A stretch of 5,619 nt of DNA from Gammaproteobacteria bacterium (GTDB lineage Bacteria > Pseudomonadota > Gammaproteobacteria > Pseudomonadales > Azotimanducaceae), in contig PARM01000025.1 of the NCBI GenBank assembly GCA_002711495.1, positions 8,052-13,670 of the forward strand. Reading direction: 5' to 3'. The notes beneath the pieces were generated by a model. It did not search any database, was not told the DNA's origin, and saw only the letters and a list, made by a program, of their open reading frames with translations. Position numbers and translations under genes: made by a program. This document shows, piece by piece, positions 1 through 5,190 of the stretch (the stretch's first letter is position 1; the number at the start of each line of letters is the position of its first letter).

Positions 1-367
1 TGGCACTCACTACCTCAAGTGTATTGGTTTTTCTGTTAGCGTCTGGACTGGAAAAGGCTAAGTAAATTGTTTTATTTTCAGAAAAGCTAGGATCTAGTGT
101 AATCCCAGAAAGCCCACCTTGGCCGGCAAAAAGAACATCCGGGATCCCCTTTACAGCCACTTCGACTAGAGTTGCGTTTTTAACTAGCCTTAACTTTCCG
201 CGTAGTTCCGTAACAAGAAAGTCATCATTATCCAACACAGCTATTCCCCAAGGATGATCGAGATTTTCTGCGATGATTTCGTAGTTGTAATCTGGAGAAC
301 TAGCCAACAACCTTGTGGACAAAAATATAAAAGCGAAAAGCCCAAGGCATTTTATTTTTTTTTTCAT
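1..367 (-). CDS. PQQ-dependent sugar dehydrogenase (soluble aldose sugar dehydrogenase family), N-terminal part, truncated by window edge
   Basis: The 122 visible codons encode a signal peptide followed by the first blade of a beta-propeller of the glucose/sorbosone dehydrogenase family (E. coli YliI/Asd type). Residues 1-22 (four basic residues, then a hydrophobic core ending LLA) look like a Sec signal, so the product is probably periplasmic. The family signatures are readable: DHPWGIAVLDNDDFLVTE near residues 36-53, a GKLRLV strand, then GQGGLSGITLDPSF followed by IYLAFS, which matches the usual HPWgla...LVTeR.GrLrlv and GQGGLlDvalDP.F motifs. Known family members oxidise aldoses with PQQ and calcium. 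The catalytic His and PQQ ligands lie beyond the window, so the substrate cannot be read. The ATG overlaps the stop of the upstream membrane-protein gene as ATGA. An AAGGA at 378-382, inside that gene, can serve as ribosome binding site, so translation is probably coupled. Ten A residues follow the start codon directly. Confidence 0.88.
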   Translation of the reverse strand, partial: MKKKIKCLGLFAFIFLSTRLLASSPDYNYEIIAENLDHPWGIAVLDNDDFLVTELRGKLRLVKNATLVEVAVKGIPDVLFAGQGGLSGITLDPSFSENKTIYLAFSSPDANRKTNTLEVVSA

Positions 368-831
368 AACTGAGATTTCCTTTCTTTGTGCGTCAGCGCG
401 AATCCAAAATATAAGCCACTTGCTATTCCGCACGTCCCAAGGAAAATCTTGCCGATGACAGTTCTCGCGCCAGGCAGAAGATCAAGGTTGTAGAACGCCA
501 TCGGCATCAGCACGACTATTGCCACAATGGCAGCTCCTCCCGCAATTGAGTAAGCAAGGACTTGATTCATTTTGATCCAAATCAAACCGATCCTTGTAAA
601 TAAAAAAGCTATGAGGAGCGATGCGGCGATTAACGCAAAAAGTGGCACAGGCACTCCTTGAGTCTGGTTCATTGCAACTAAGTCATTCAGATAACTGCTT
701 AACCCAATCTGAAGGGTGACTGGCATATTAAGCGATGACAACCAAATGAGATTGCTAGAAGTGGTCTGGAATATAACCATGACGGTCGCTATAAAAACTG
801 AAGCCACGAAATGTAGCGGTGCTCTTAGCAT
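364..831 (-). CDS. Small four-helix integral membrane protein, function unknown
   Basis: A 155-residue protein with four hydrophobic segments at about residues 7-23, 62-86 (interrupted by R80), 91-114 and 125-146. A polar loop lies between the first two, and the tail is basic (HKERKSQL). The end of the third and start of the fourth helix carry a PGART turn and a glycine-rich stretch (GTCGIASGLYFGF), which suggests tight helix packing. From memory the pattern resembles conserved hypothetical membrane proteins of marine proteobacteria, but I cannot name a family or a function. It is the first gene of a minus-strand pair: its TGA overlaps the ATG of the sugar dehydrogenase, so the two are probably co-translated, and a role with that exported enzyme (for example electron transfer or assembly) is only a guess from context. 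The ATG is the natural start because the hydrophobic segment begins soon after it. No clear Shine-Dalgarno precedes it; a promoter-like pair lies 29 bases upstream. Confidence 0.8.
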   Translation of the reverse strand: MLRAPLHFVASVFIATVMVIFQTTSSNLIWLSSLNMPVTLQIGLSSYLNDLVAMNQTQGVPVPLFALIAASLLIAFLFTRIGLIWIKMNQVLAYSIAGGAAIVAIVVLMPMAFYNLDLLPGARTVIGKIFLGTCGIASGLYFGFALTHKERKSQL

Positions 832-859
832 TTATCGTACTCGGGTACTTTAATTGGCG

Positions 860-887
860 AATATATCTTAATCTAATCATTTAGCAA
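860..887 (-). promoter_or_regulatory. Candidate sigma70 promoter for the membrane protein / sugar dehydrogenase pair
   Basis: On the minus strand TTGCTA (887-882, four of six matches to TTGACA) is followed after 16 bases by TATATT (865-860, five of six matches to TATAAT). Transcription would begin near 852, giving a leader of about 20 bases before the ATG. The region is AT-rich, so chance matches are possible. Confidence 0.4.
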
Positions 888-901
888 GTTTAACTTTAAG
901 T

Positions 902-919
902 CTCTCCTCGTTTGGAGAG
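902..919. repeat. Inverted repeat CTCTCC-6-GGAGAG in the divergent intergenic region
   Basis: Perfect 6-base arms (902-907 and 914-919) are separated by TCGTTT. The element sits between the divergently transcribed membrane-protein gene and alkylsulfatase gene, where a shared operator is often found. No T-tract follows on either strand, so it is not an intrinsic terminator. Binding by a regulator is inference; 6-base arms also arise by chance. Confidence 0.4.
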
Positions 920-962
920 TATTACCAGATTCGTTTTAGGCAGAGCTTTTTTTTTGAGATAA

Positions 963-976
963 CGGGGCACGGGGCA
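963..976 (+). repeat. Tandem CGGGGCA x2 just upstream of the alkylsulfatase start
   Basis: Two adjoining 7-base copies (963-969 and 970-976) end two bases before the ATG at 979. They supply two GGGG tracts (964-967 and 971-974), the only purine-rich G tracts available for ribosome binding; no AGGA or GAGG is present. The first lies 11 bases and the second 4 bases from the start codon, so initiation may be inefficient. An in-frame TGA at 955-957 rules out any upstream start. Confidence 0.45.
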
Positions 977-978
977 AT

Positions 979-2961
979 ATGAATAGGATTATTGTAAGTT
1001 GTTTTTTTCTTTTTTTGATCTTTGTTGAATCGAATCGCTTGTGGGCGGAGACAGTCGAGCCTGATGGCGGTTCTGCTAAGGGACCGAGTGAATTCACAAA
1101 GCAAATGCATGAAAAGGTTCTGCAAAAATTACCGTTTGACGATTTGGAGGACTTCGCGCTCGCGAAGAAAGGTCTGCTAGCCAAGGAAGACAAGCTAGTC
1201 ATCAGGGATCAGAGCGGCAAGATCATTTGGAACATGACAGAGTTTGGTTATCTTGACGAGCCGAGGCCAGACACGGTCAATCCGAGTCTTTGGAGACAAG
1301 CTAAATTAAATTCTTTGCACGGGCTGTTTAAAATAACTGACAGAATTTTTCAGGTTCGAGGCTATGATCTTGCAAACATGACTCTGATTGAGGGTAATAC
1401 TGGGTGGATAATTGTAGACCCGCTTACCTCAACTGAAACCGTTCGGGCGGCAATGGATCTTGTGGAAAAACATTTTGGAGTTCGGCCGGTAAAAGCAATT
1501 CTGTCTACCCATAGTCACGCCGATCACTTTGGTGGCGTAAGGGCACTAGCCAGTGAAAAAGATTTAGCGGGGGGCAGGATTCGTTACGTTGCTCCAGAAG
1601 GTTTTGTAGAGGAGGCGGCGAGTGAAAACGTTATAGCGGGCAACGCAATGGGAAGGCGCGCCGCTTACATGTTTGGAAATTTCCTGTCTAAAACTCCGGA
1701 GGGTGCGGTTGACAGCGGTTTAGGAAAAGGTCTCGTTGTTGGAAACATCACCTTGCTTACGCCGACAGATATAATCACAAAGACAGGTCAAAAACTCGTT
1801 CTTGATGGAGTTGAATTCGAGTTTCAGCTGACTCCCGGCGCGGAGGCGCCATCTGAGTTCATCTTCTATCTCCCCCAAATGAAAGCGCTCTGCGTTGCCG
1901 AAGAAGTTAATGCTGTTATGCACAACCTATATACTCTGCGGGGAGCGAAGACTCGCGATGCACTTATCTGGGTTCGCCACCTTAACGATACGATCGAACT
2001 CTTTGGCGAAAGAGCAGAAATAGTCTTCGGCAGCCACCACTGGCCGCGCTGGGGACGCAAAGAAGGTTTTGATTACATATCAAAACAAAGAGATATGTAT
2101 CGGTATATCCATGATCAAACAGTCCGTCTTATGAATCGTGGGCTGACGCCGACAGAAATTTCAAATCAGCTTGAGTTGCCTCCATCGCTCGGCAACGAGT
2201 TCTATAATCGTGATTACTACGGAACGGTGAGTCATAATTCGCGTGCTGTCTACAACTTTTATTTGGGTTTCTTTGATGGTAATCCGGCTCATTTAAATCC
2301 TCAGGACCCAACAACCAGGGCTGTCAAATATCTCGAACTAGCGGGGGGCGAGGAAAATCTAATAACAGTTGCGAAGCGAGCGCTGGAGGTTGGTGATTAT
2401 CGTTGGGCGGCTGAATTGCTGAATCATTTAGTATTTGCTAAACCTGAAAACAGCACCGGCCGATTTCTCCTCGCTGATTCATATGAGCAACTTGGATACC
2501 AATCAGAGAGTGGCCCCTGGCGGAATTTTTATTTGTCAGCGGCGCGGGAGTTGCGGGTTGGGGTTATTTTACCATCAGAGGCTCGCACTGTCTCTGAGGA
2601 CTTAATTGCAAGTGTTCCAACAGAAATGTTTCTAAACTTCTTGGGAGTGAGATTTAACCCCGAGAATGCAGATGACATAGAAATCACACTAAACCTTAGA
2701 TTTACTGACACTGAAGAGAACTTTGTGCTTCGATTAAAAAATAGTGTGTTGAATAACATCCCTGATAAAGTTGACGATGACCCGAACGCAGAAATGATTA
2801 TGACTCGGGAAGTATTTGATCTGATTGCGTTGCGAAAGACGAGCATGCCAATCGAAATAGCGAAGGGCAATATAAAAATTCAGGGGAACCCACTTGCTGT
2901 ATTGAACGTTTTTCGGAGACTTGATGATTTCAATCCTAGTTTTAATATCGTCCTGCCTTAG
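979..2961 (+). CDS. sdsA: Exported alkylsulfatase of the SdsA1/YjcS/BDS1 metallo-beta-lactamase family
   Basis: The 660-residue length matches P. aeruginosa SdsA1 and E. coli YjcS (about 660). Residues 1-23 form a signal peptide (hydrophobic core, then LWA before ETV), so it acts in the periplasm or outside. The metallo-beta-lactamase domain spans about 110-370. The binuclear zinc ligands can be placed from SdsA1 with a constant offset of nine: H178, H180, D182 and H183 in THSHADHFGG, E289 in PGAEAPSE, E308 in ALCVAEE, and H353 in GSHHWPRWG. The segment HNLYTLRGAKTRD (315-327) is the conserved sulfate-binding neighbourhood. An alkylsulfatase dimerisation domain follows (about 384-525), then an SCP2-like C-terminal domain (about 530-658) ending FNIVLP as is usual. 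Known members cleave primary or secondary alkyl sulfates to alcohol and sulfate, giving access to sulfur or carbon. The true substrate cannot be read; sdsA is a family label. A312 stands where I recall a His in relatives (AExxxHxxHN). It is divergent from the membrane-protein gene. Confidence 0.95.
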   Translation: MNRIIVSCFFLFLIFVESNRLWAETVEPDGGSAKGPSEFTKQMHEKVLQKLPFDDLEDFALAKKGLLAKEDKLVIRDQSGKIIWNMTEFGYLDEPRPDTVNPSLWRQAKLNSLHGLFKITDRIFQVRGYDLANMTLIEGNTGWIIVDPLTSTETVRAAMDLVEKHFGVRPVKAILSTHSHADHFGGVRALASEKDLAGGRIRYVAPEGFVEEAASENVIAGNAMGRRAAYMFGNFLSKTPEGAVDSGLGKGLVVGNITLLTPTDIITKTGQKLVLDGVEFEFQLTPGAEAPSEFIFYLPQMKALCVAEEVNAVMHNLYTLRGAKTRDALIWVRHLNDTIELFGERAEIVFGSHHWPRWGRKEGFDYISKQRDMYRYIHDQTVRLMNRGLTPTEISNQLELPPSLGNEFYNRDYYGTVSHNSRAVYNFYLGFFDGNPAHLNPQDPTTRAVKYLELAGGEENLITVAKRALEVGDYRWAAELLNHLVFAKPENSTGRFLLADSYEQLGYQSESGPWRNFYLSAARELRVGVILPSEARTVSEDLIASVPTEMFLNFLGVRFNPENADDIEITLNLRFTDTEENFVLRLKNSVLNNIPDKVDDDPNAEMIMTREVFDLIALRKTSMPIEIAKGNIKIQGNPLAVLNVFRRLDDFNPSFNIVLP

Positions 2962-2970
2962 ATGGAAAAA

Positions 2971-2999
2971 TTGTCATTCTCTAATTCCGCGCTTATGAA
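2971..2999 (+). promoter_or_regulatory. Candidate sigma70 promoter for the small ORF and phosphatase-like gene
   Basis: TTGTCA (2971-2976, five of six matches to TTGACA) and TATGAA (2994-2999, four of six matches to TATAAT) are 17 bases apart, starting ten bases after the alkylsulfatase stop. Transcription would begin near 3006, upstream of both the 58-aa ORF and the phosphatase-like gene. No terminator is visible after the alkylsulfatase, so read-through is an alternative. Confidence 0.4.
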
Positions 3000-3038
3000 A
3001 AGATAGAAACCGAGAGCAGCGATAAACAGCAAGTTGAA

Positions 3039-3215
3039 ATGAAAGCATGTTCAAATTTAAAGACAATTCGCCTTGTGGGAGGGCCTAATTGCGCCAGTGA
3101 TTTTTTTGCTGAAAGAATCGGGTGCGTAAATGTCGAATTCATAGGAGAGCTCAGCTATGATTACGTTGATAACATCACATTATTTTTTTCGAGCGAACTA
3201 GATGTTACCCACTAA
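3039..3215 (+). CDS. Small hypothetical ORF, 58 aa, overlapping the next gene
   Basis: This frame starts at an ATG, gives 58 residues beginning MKACSNLKTIRLVGG, and stops at TAA 3213-3215, overlapping the start of the phosphatase-like gene by 14 bases. The same frame is open upstream back to 2985 without another good start codon. The composition looks protein-like (mixed charged, aromatic and glycine residues, three cysteines at about 4, 18 and 29), but there is no signal peptide, no membrane segment and no motif I recognise. No clear Shine-Dalgarno precedes the ATG. It could be a genuine small gene translationally coupled to the phosphatase, a decayed remnant whose N-terminal part is lost, or chance. 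Intergenic DNA of this length can hold such a frame by accident, hence the low confidence. Confidence 0.35.
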   Translation: MKACSNLKTIRLVGGPNCASDFFAERIGCVNVEFIGELSYDYVDNITLFFSSELDVTH

Positions 3216-3735
3216 AATACGGACTTGGCAAACCACTTTTCTATTTTTTGTTTCGCTTGTCAGAAAAAAATTAGGACTTAGGCCAGGCGCTAGGGGTTTA
3301 AATCAGATTTTTAATTATTTGAAAATTGACGAAAATATAAGTACGTCTGGCCAACCATCTGATAGTGACTTTGAGCTGATTAGGCAAGCCGGTTTTCAAG
3401 CAGTTATAAATTTAGCTCCACACAACGTCGAAAACTCTCTAGAGGATGAAGCAGAGTTACTTCATAACCTTTCGATCGAATATGTCCACATACCTGTAGA
3501 TTTCCTCAACCCTAAGGAAATCGATTTCTCCAATTTTTGTGATGCGCTAGATCAGCTGCGAGGAAAAAAAGTATGGATTCATTGTGCGGCAAATATGAGA
3601 GTGTCGGCGTTTCTTTTTCGTTATCGCACAGAACAGTTGGGCATTGATTCGTTGCAAGCGAAACTTGATTTGAATCAAATCTGGGAGCCTTTCGATTACT
3701 GGAAACCATTTATGAGCGGCAAGCTCAGAGATTAG
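3202..3735 (+). CDS. Dual-specificity/tyrosine phosphatase-like protein with short C-x4-R loop
   Basis: A 177-residue protein of the bacterial family of small DSP-like phosphatases (beta-lactamase-hydrolase/DUF442-like). The family landmarks are in order: FNYLKIDENISTSGQPS (37-53), GFQAVINLAP (64-73), the EYVHIPVDF strand with Asp100 as possible general acid (93-101), and the P-loop VWIHCAANMRVSAF (124-137). His127, Cys128 and Arg133 correspond to the catalytic loop, but only four residues separate Cys and Arg, whereas classical tyrosine phosphatases have C-x5-R. I recall HCxxNxRVSAF as usual in this subfamily, so this is likely a family trait rather than damage. The substrate is unknown; it may not be a protein phosphatase at all. 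The first 33 residues extend beyond the usual start and include a short hydrophobic stretch (TTFLFFVSLV, 11-20) followed by RKK, possibly a membrane anchor. The ATG is the only good start in frame; the ribosome binding site is weak. It lies 131 bases upstream of ubiG in the same direction. Confidence 0.82.
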   Translation: MLPTKIRTWQTTFLFFVSLVRKKLGLRPGARGLNQIFNYLKIDENISTSGQPSDSDFELIRQAGFQAVINLAPHNVENSLEDEAELLHNLSIEYVHIPVDFLNPKEIDFSNFCDALDQLRGKKVWIHCAANMRVSAFLFRYRTEQLGIDSLQAKLDLNQIWEPFDYWKPFMSGKLRD

Positions 3736-3866
3736 ATAAAGTTTTTTAAAAATCCTGGCTTACCGTAAGAGGCTTTGCGCCACGCTATTGAAAAAGACTA
3801 GACAAGGCCTCACGAGAAGTCTGTTCGGGATAGACTGTCGTAACTGTGTTATGAGGATTTGTATCG
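3736..3866 (+). other. Intergenic leader between the phosphatase-like gene and ubiG
   Basis: I see no ORF, terminator or convincing promoter here. The stretch holds CTTAC-C-GTAAG (3759-3769), which is a near-palindrome too tight to fold as a hairpin, and a stem-loop at 3818-3836. A good ribosome binding site, GAGGA at 3853-3857, lies nine bases before the ubiG ATG. Whether ubiG has its own promoter or is read through from upstream cannot be decided by eye. Confidence 0.5.
3818..3836 (+). repeat. Stem-loop in the ubiG leader
   Basis: AGTCTGT (3818-3824) and ATAGACT (3830-3836) can form a 7-base stem with one G-U wobble and a 5-base loop (TCGGG). It ends 16 bases before the GAGGA ribosome binding site of ubiG and is not followed by a T-tract. 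It could influence translation or message stability; no known RNA family is recognised. Confidence 0.35.
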
Positions 3867-4670
3867 ATGAAAAGACATGGGCAAGGCACCGATCTGTCAT
3901 CAGGTCAGCGATTCGTTGACACTGACGACTTTTTTGTTGGAACAAAATTAGATTGGTGGGACCGAAACGGCCCGATGAAAAAGCTCCACGCACTCAACGA
4001 GATCAGGCTGCCGTATATTGAGGTTGAGACCAGCCGTTGGATGGGCACCTCCAGTGAAAATTCCCTAAAATCGCTTACGGTTTTAGACGTGGGTTGCGGC
4101 GGTGGCTTGCTCTCTGATCGGTTGGGCGAGGCTGGAGCCATAGTGACAGGTATTGACGCGTCCCCCGACAATATTCGAGCGGCCAAGCTTAGAGACGATC
4201 AAAGAGGGTTTGGAATAAATTACCTCCTACAAGGCGTGGATCAAATGGAGAACGGCGCCTTTGACGTGGTTGTTTGTATGGAGGTGGTTGAGCACGTGGA
4301 TAACCTTGATCAATTCCTCGCTTCTTGTGTGTCAAAGGTCAGCCAGAACGGCTTAGTATTTTTGGCCACAATTAACCGGACCTTTTGGTCGCTCCTTGCA
4401 CATAAATTTGCGGCAGAATATATTCTCAGGTGGCTTCCCCGGGGGACGCACTCTTGGAAGAAGTTCGTCACGCCAAGCGAACTCAAAAATATTCTTCGGA
4501 GAAATGGGTTCGAAACTTGCGGTGTGCAAGGAGTTTCCGCGAACCCTCTCTCAGGCTCTCTATTTCTTTCCAACCAACTTAGTGGAAATTATATGATGGT
4601 GGCTAGAAAGGTTAGGGATCGGTTCGAATTTGAGGCTCAGCAACCTTCGGATGTCGAAAGGTTAAAATAA
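3867..4670 (+). CDS. ubiG: Ubiquinone biosynthesis O-methyltransferase UbiG
   Basis: This SAM-dependent methyltransferase performs both O-methylations of ubiquinone synthesis, the second being the terminal step on the Coq7 product. The order of motifs is that of UbiG: LDWWDRNGPMKKLHALNEIRLPYI (28-51) as the N-terminal substrate region, motif I VLDVGCGGG (72-80) binding SAM, GIDAS with Asp97 for the ribose, CMEVVEHV (127-134), ATINRT (157-162), and the UbiG-specific AEYILRWLPRGTH...KFVTPSEL (173-196). The family is about 230-250 residues long; at 267 this copy has a short C-terminal extension after MMVARK (residues 243-248) that is polar and charged. The C-terminal half resembles alphaproteobacterial UbiG. 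The start is supported by GAGGA nine bases upstream. coq7 follows after 11 bases, so the two form an operon. Confidence 0.96.
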   Translation: MKRHGQGTDLSSGQRFVDTDDFFVGTKLDWWDRNGPMKKLHALNEIRLPYIEVETSRWMGTSSENSLKSLTVLDVGCGGGLLSDRLGEAGAIVTGIDASPDNIRAAKLRDDQRGFGINYLLQGVDQMENGAFDVVVCMEVVEHVDNLDQFLASCVSKVSQNGLVFLATINRTFWSLLAHKFAAEYILRWLPRGTHSWKKFVTPSELKNILRRNGFETCGVQGVSANPLSGSLFLSNQLSGNYMMVARKVRDRFEFEAQQPSDVERLK

Positions 4671-4681
4671 AAGGATTTTGT

Positions 4682-5188
4682 GTGACAACGGTTAAACCTG
4701 GTTTCTCCTCTCATCAGCTTTCGATGCTTCGGTCCGATCACGCCGGAGAAGTCGGTGCGGTCAACATTTATAAGGGAATTCTTTGGGGCGCGAAAGACTC
4801 TGTGGTTGTGGCCTTTGCGAACTCTCATCTTGAAGTTGAGTCGAGGCATCTAGCGGCCGTTGAAAGCATTTTGACACCGGAGAATAGATCTATTTTTTCT
4901 CCGATATGGGTTATCGCTGGAAGAGTGTTAGGGATCATGGCGGTAGTCGGAGGTAAAAACTTTTTGTTTTCGACTATTGCCAGTGTGGAGGAGTTCGTTG
5001 TGGAGCACTATGAGCGGCAGCTTCCTTATTTCCATGGGTCTGTTCGAGAACTCATAATTGAGATGATGTCGGAAGAAGATACGCATCGAGAAGACGCCGC
5101 GCATCGCTCCGCGAAAAGTTTCCCTTTCTGGGAGCTTTTGGTCAAAAAAGGGTGCAGTCTTGCGGTATCAGCTTCCTCACGGTTTTGA
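4682..5188 (+). CDS. coq7: Demethoxyubiquinone hydroxylase Coq7 (di-iron monooxygenase)
   Basis: Coq7 hydroxylates 2-polyprenyl-3-methyl-6-methoxy-1,4-benzoquinol, the step just before the last UbiG methylation, and replaces the flavoprotein UbiF found in E. coli. It is a membrane-associated four-helix di-iron protein. All six iron ligands are visible in 168 residues: E23 in RSDHAGEVGAVNIYKG, E53 and H56 in HLEVESRHL, E103 in SVEEFVVEHYERQL, and E132 and H135 in SEEDTHREDA. The hydrophobic stretch IFSPIWVIAGRVLGIMAVVGG (71-91) is the membrane-binding region, and the C-terminus (VKKGCSLAVSASSRF) matches the usual end of the family. The pattern fits the compact subtype with an FSPIWVIAGRVLG block seen in many proteobacteria. 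The start is GTG, supported by AAGGA (4671-4675) with six bases of spacing and by its position 11 bases after ubiG. The stop lies two bases from the stop of the convergent gene. Confidence 0.96.
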   Translation: MTTVKPGFSSHQLSMLRSDHAGEVGAVNIYKGILWGAKDSVVVAFANSHLEVESRHLAAVESILTPENRSIFSPIWVIAGRVLGIMAVVGGKNFLFSTIASVEEFVVEHYERQLPYFHGSVRELIIEMMSEEDTHREDAAHRSAKSFPFWELLVKKGCSLAVSASSRF

Positions 5189-5190
5189 GC

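Noticed and set aside
947..955. Run of nine T on the plus strand as a possible intrinsic terminator
   Set aside because: No GC-rich hairpin directly precedes it, and it lies just upstream of the alkylsulfatase start with no plus-strand gene before it.
922..1202. Two minus-strand frames (922-1125 and 936-1202) opposite the alkylsulfatase 5' end
   Set aside because: They overlap each other and the signal-peptide region of a clear gene, lack ribosome binding sites, and have low-complexity Lys- or Ser-rich products: shadows.
1837..1850. GGCGC-GGAG-GCGCC hairpin inside the alkylsulfatase gene
   Set aside because: It encodes the conserved PGAEAP zinc-ligand segment with Ala and Gly codons; GC-rich pairing there is expected from the codons.
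1720..2870. Several minus-strand frames inside the alkylsulfatase gene
   Set aside because: All lie opposite a strongly conserved coding sequence and show no recognisable motif.
2962..3006. 14-codon frame beginning at the ATG that follows the alkylsulfatase stop
   Set aside because: It is very short, has no ribosome binding site of its own and no recognisable leader-peptide feature such as a run of one regulatory codon.
4396..4596. 66-codon plus-strand frame inside ubiG
   Set aside because: It overlaps the conserved UbiG C-terminal region in another frame with no start signals.
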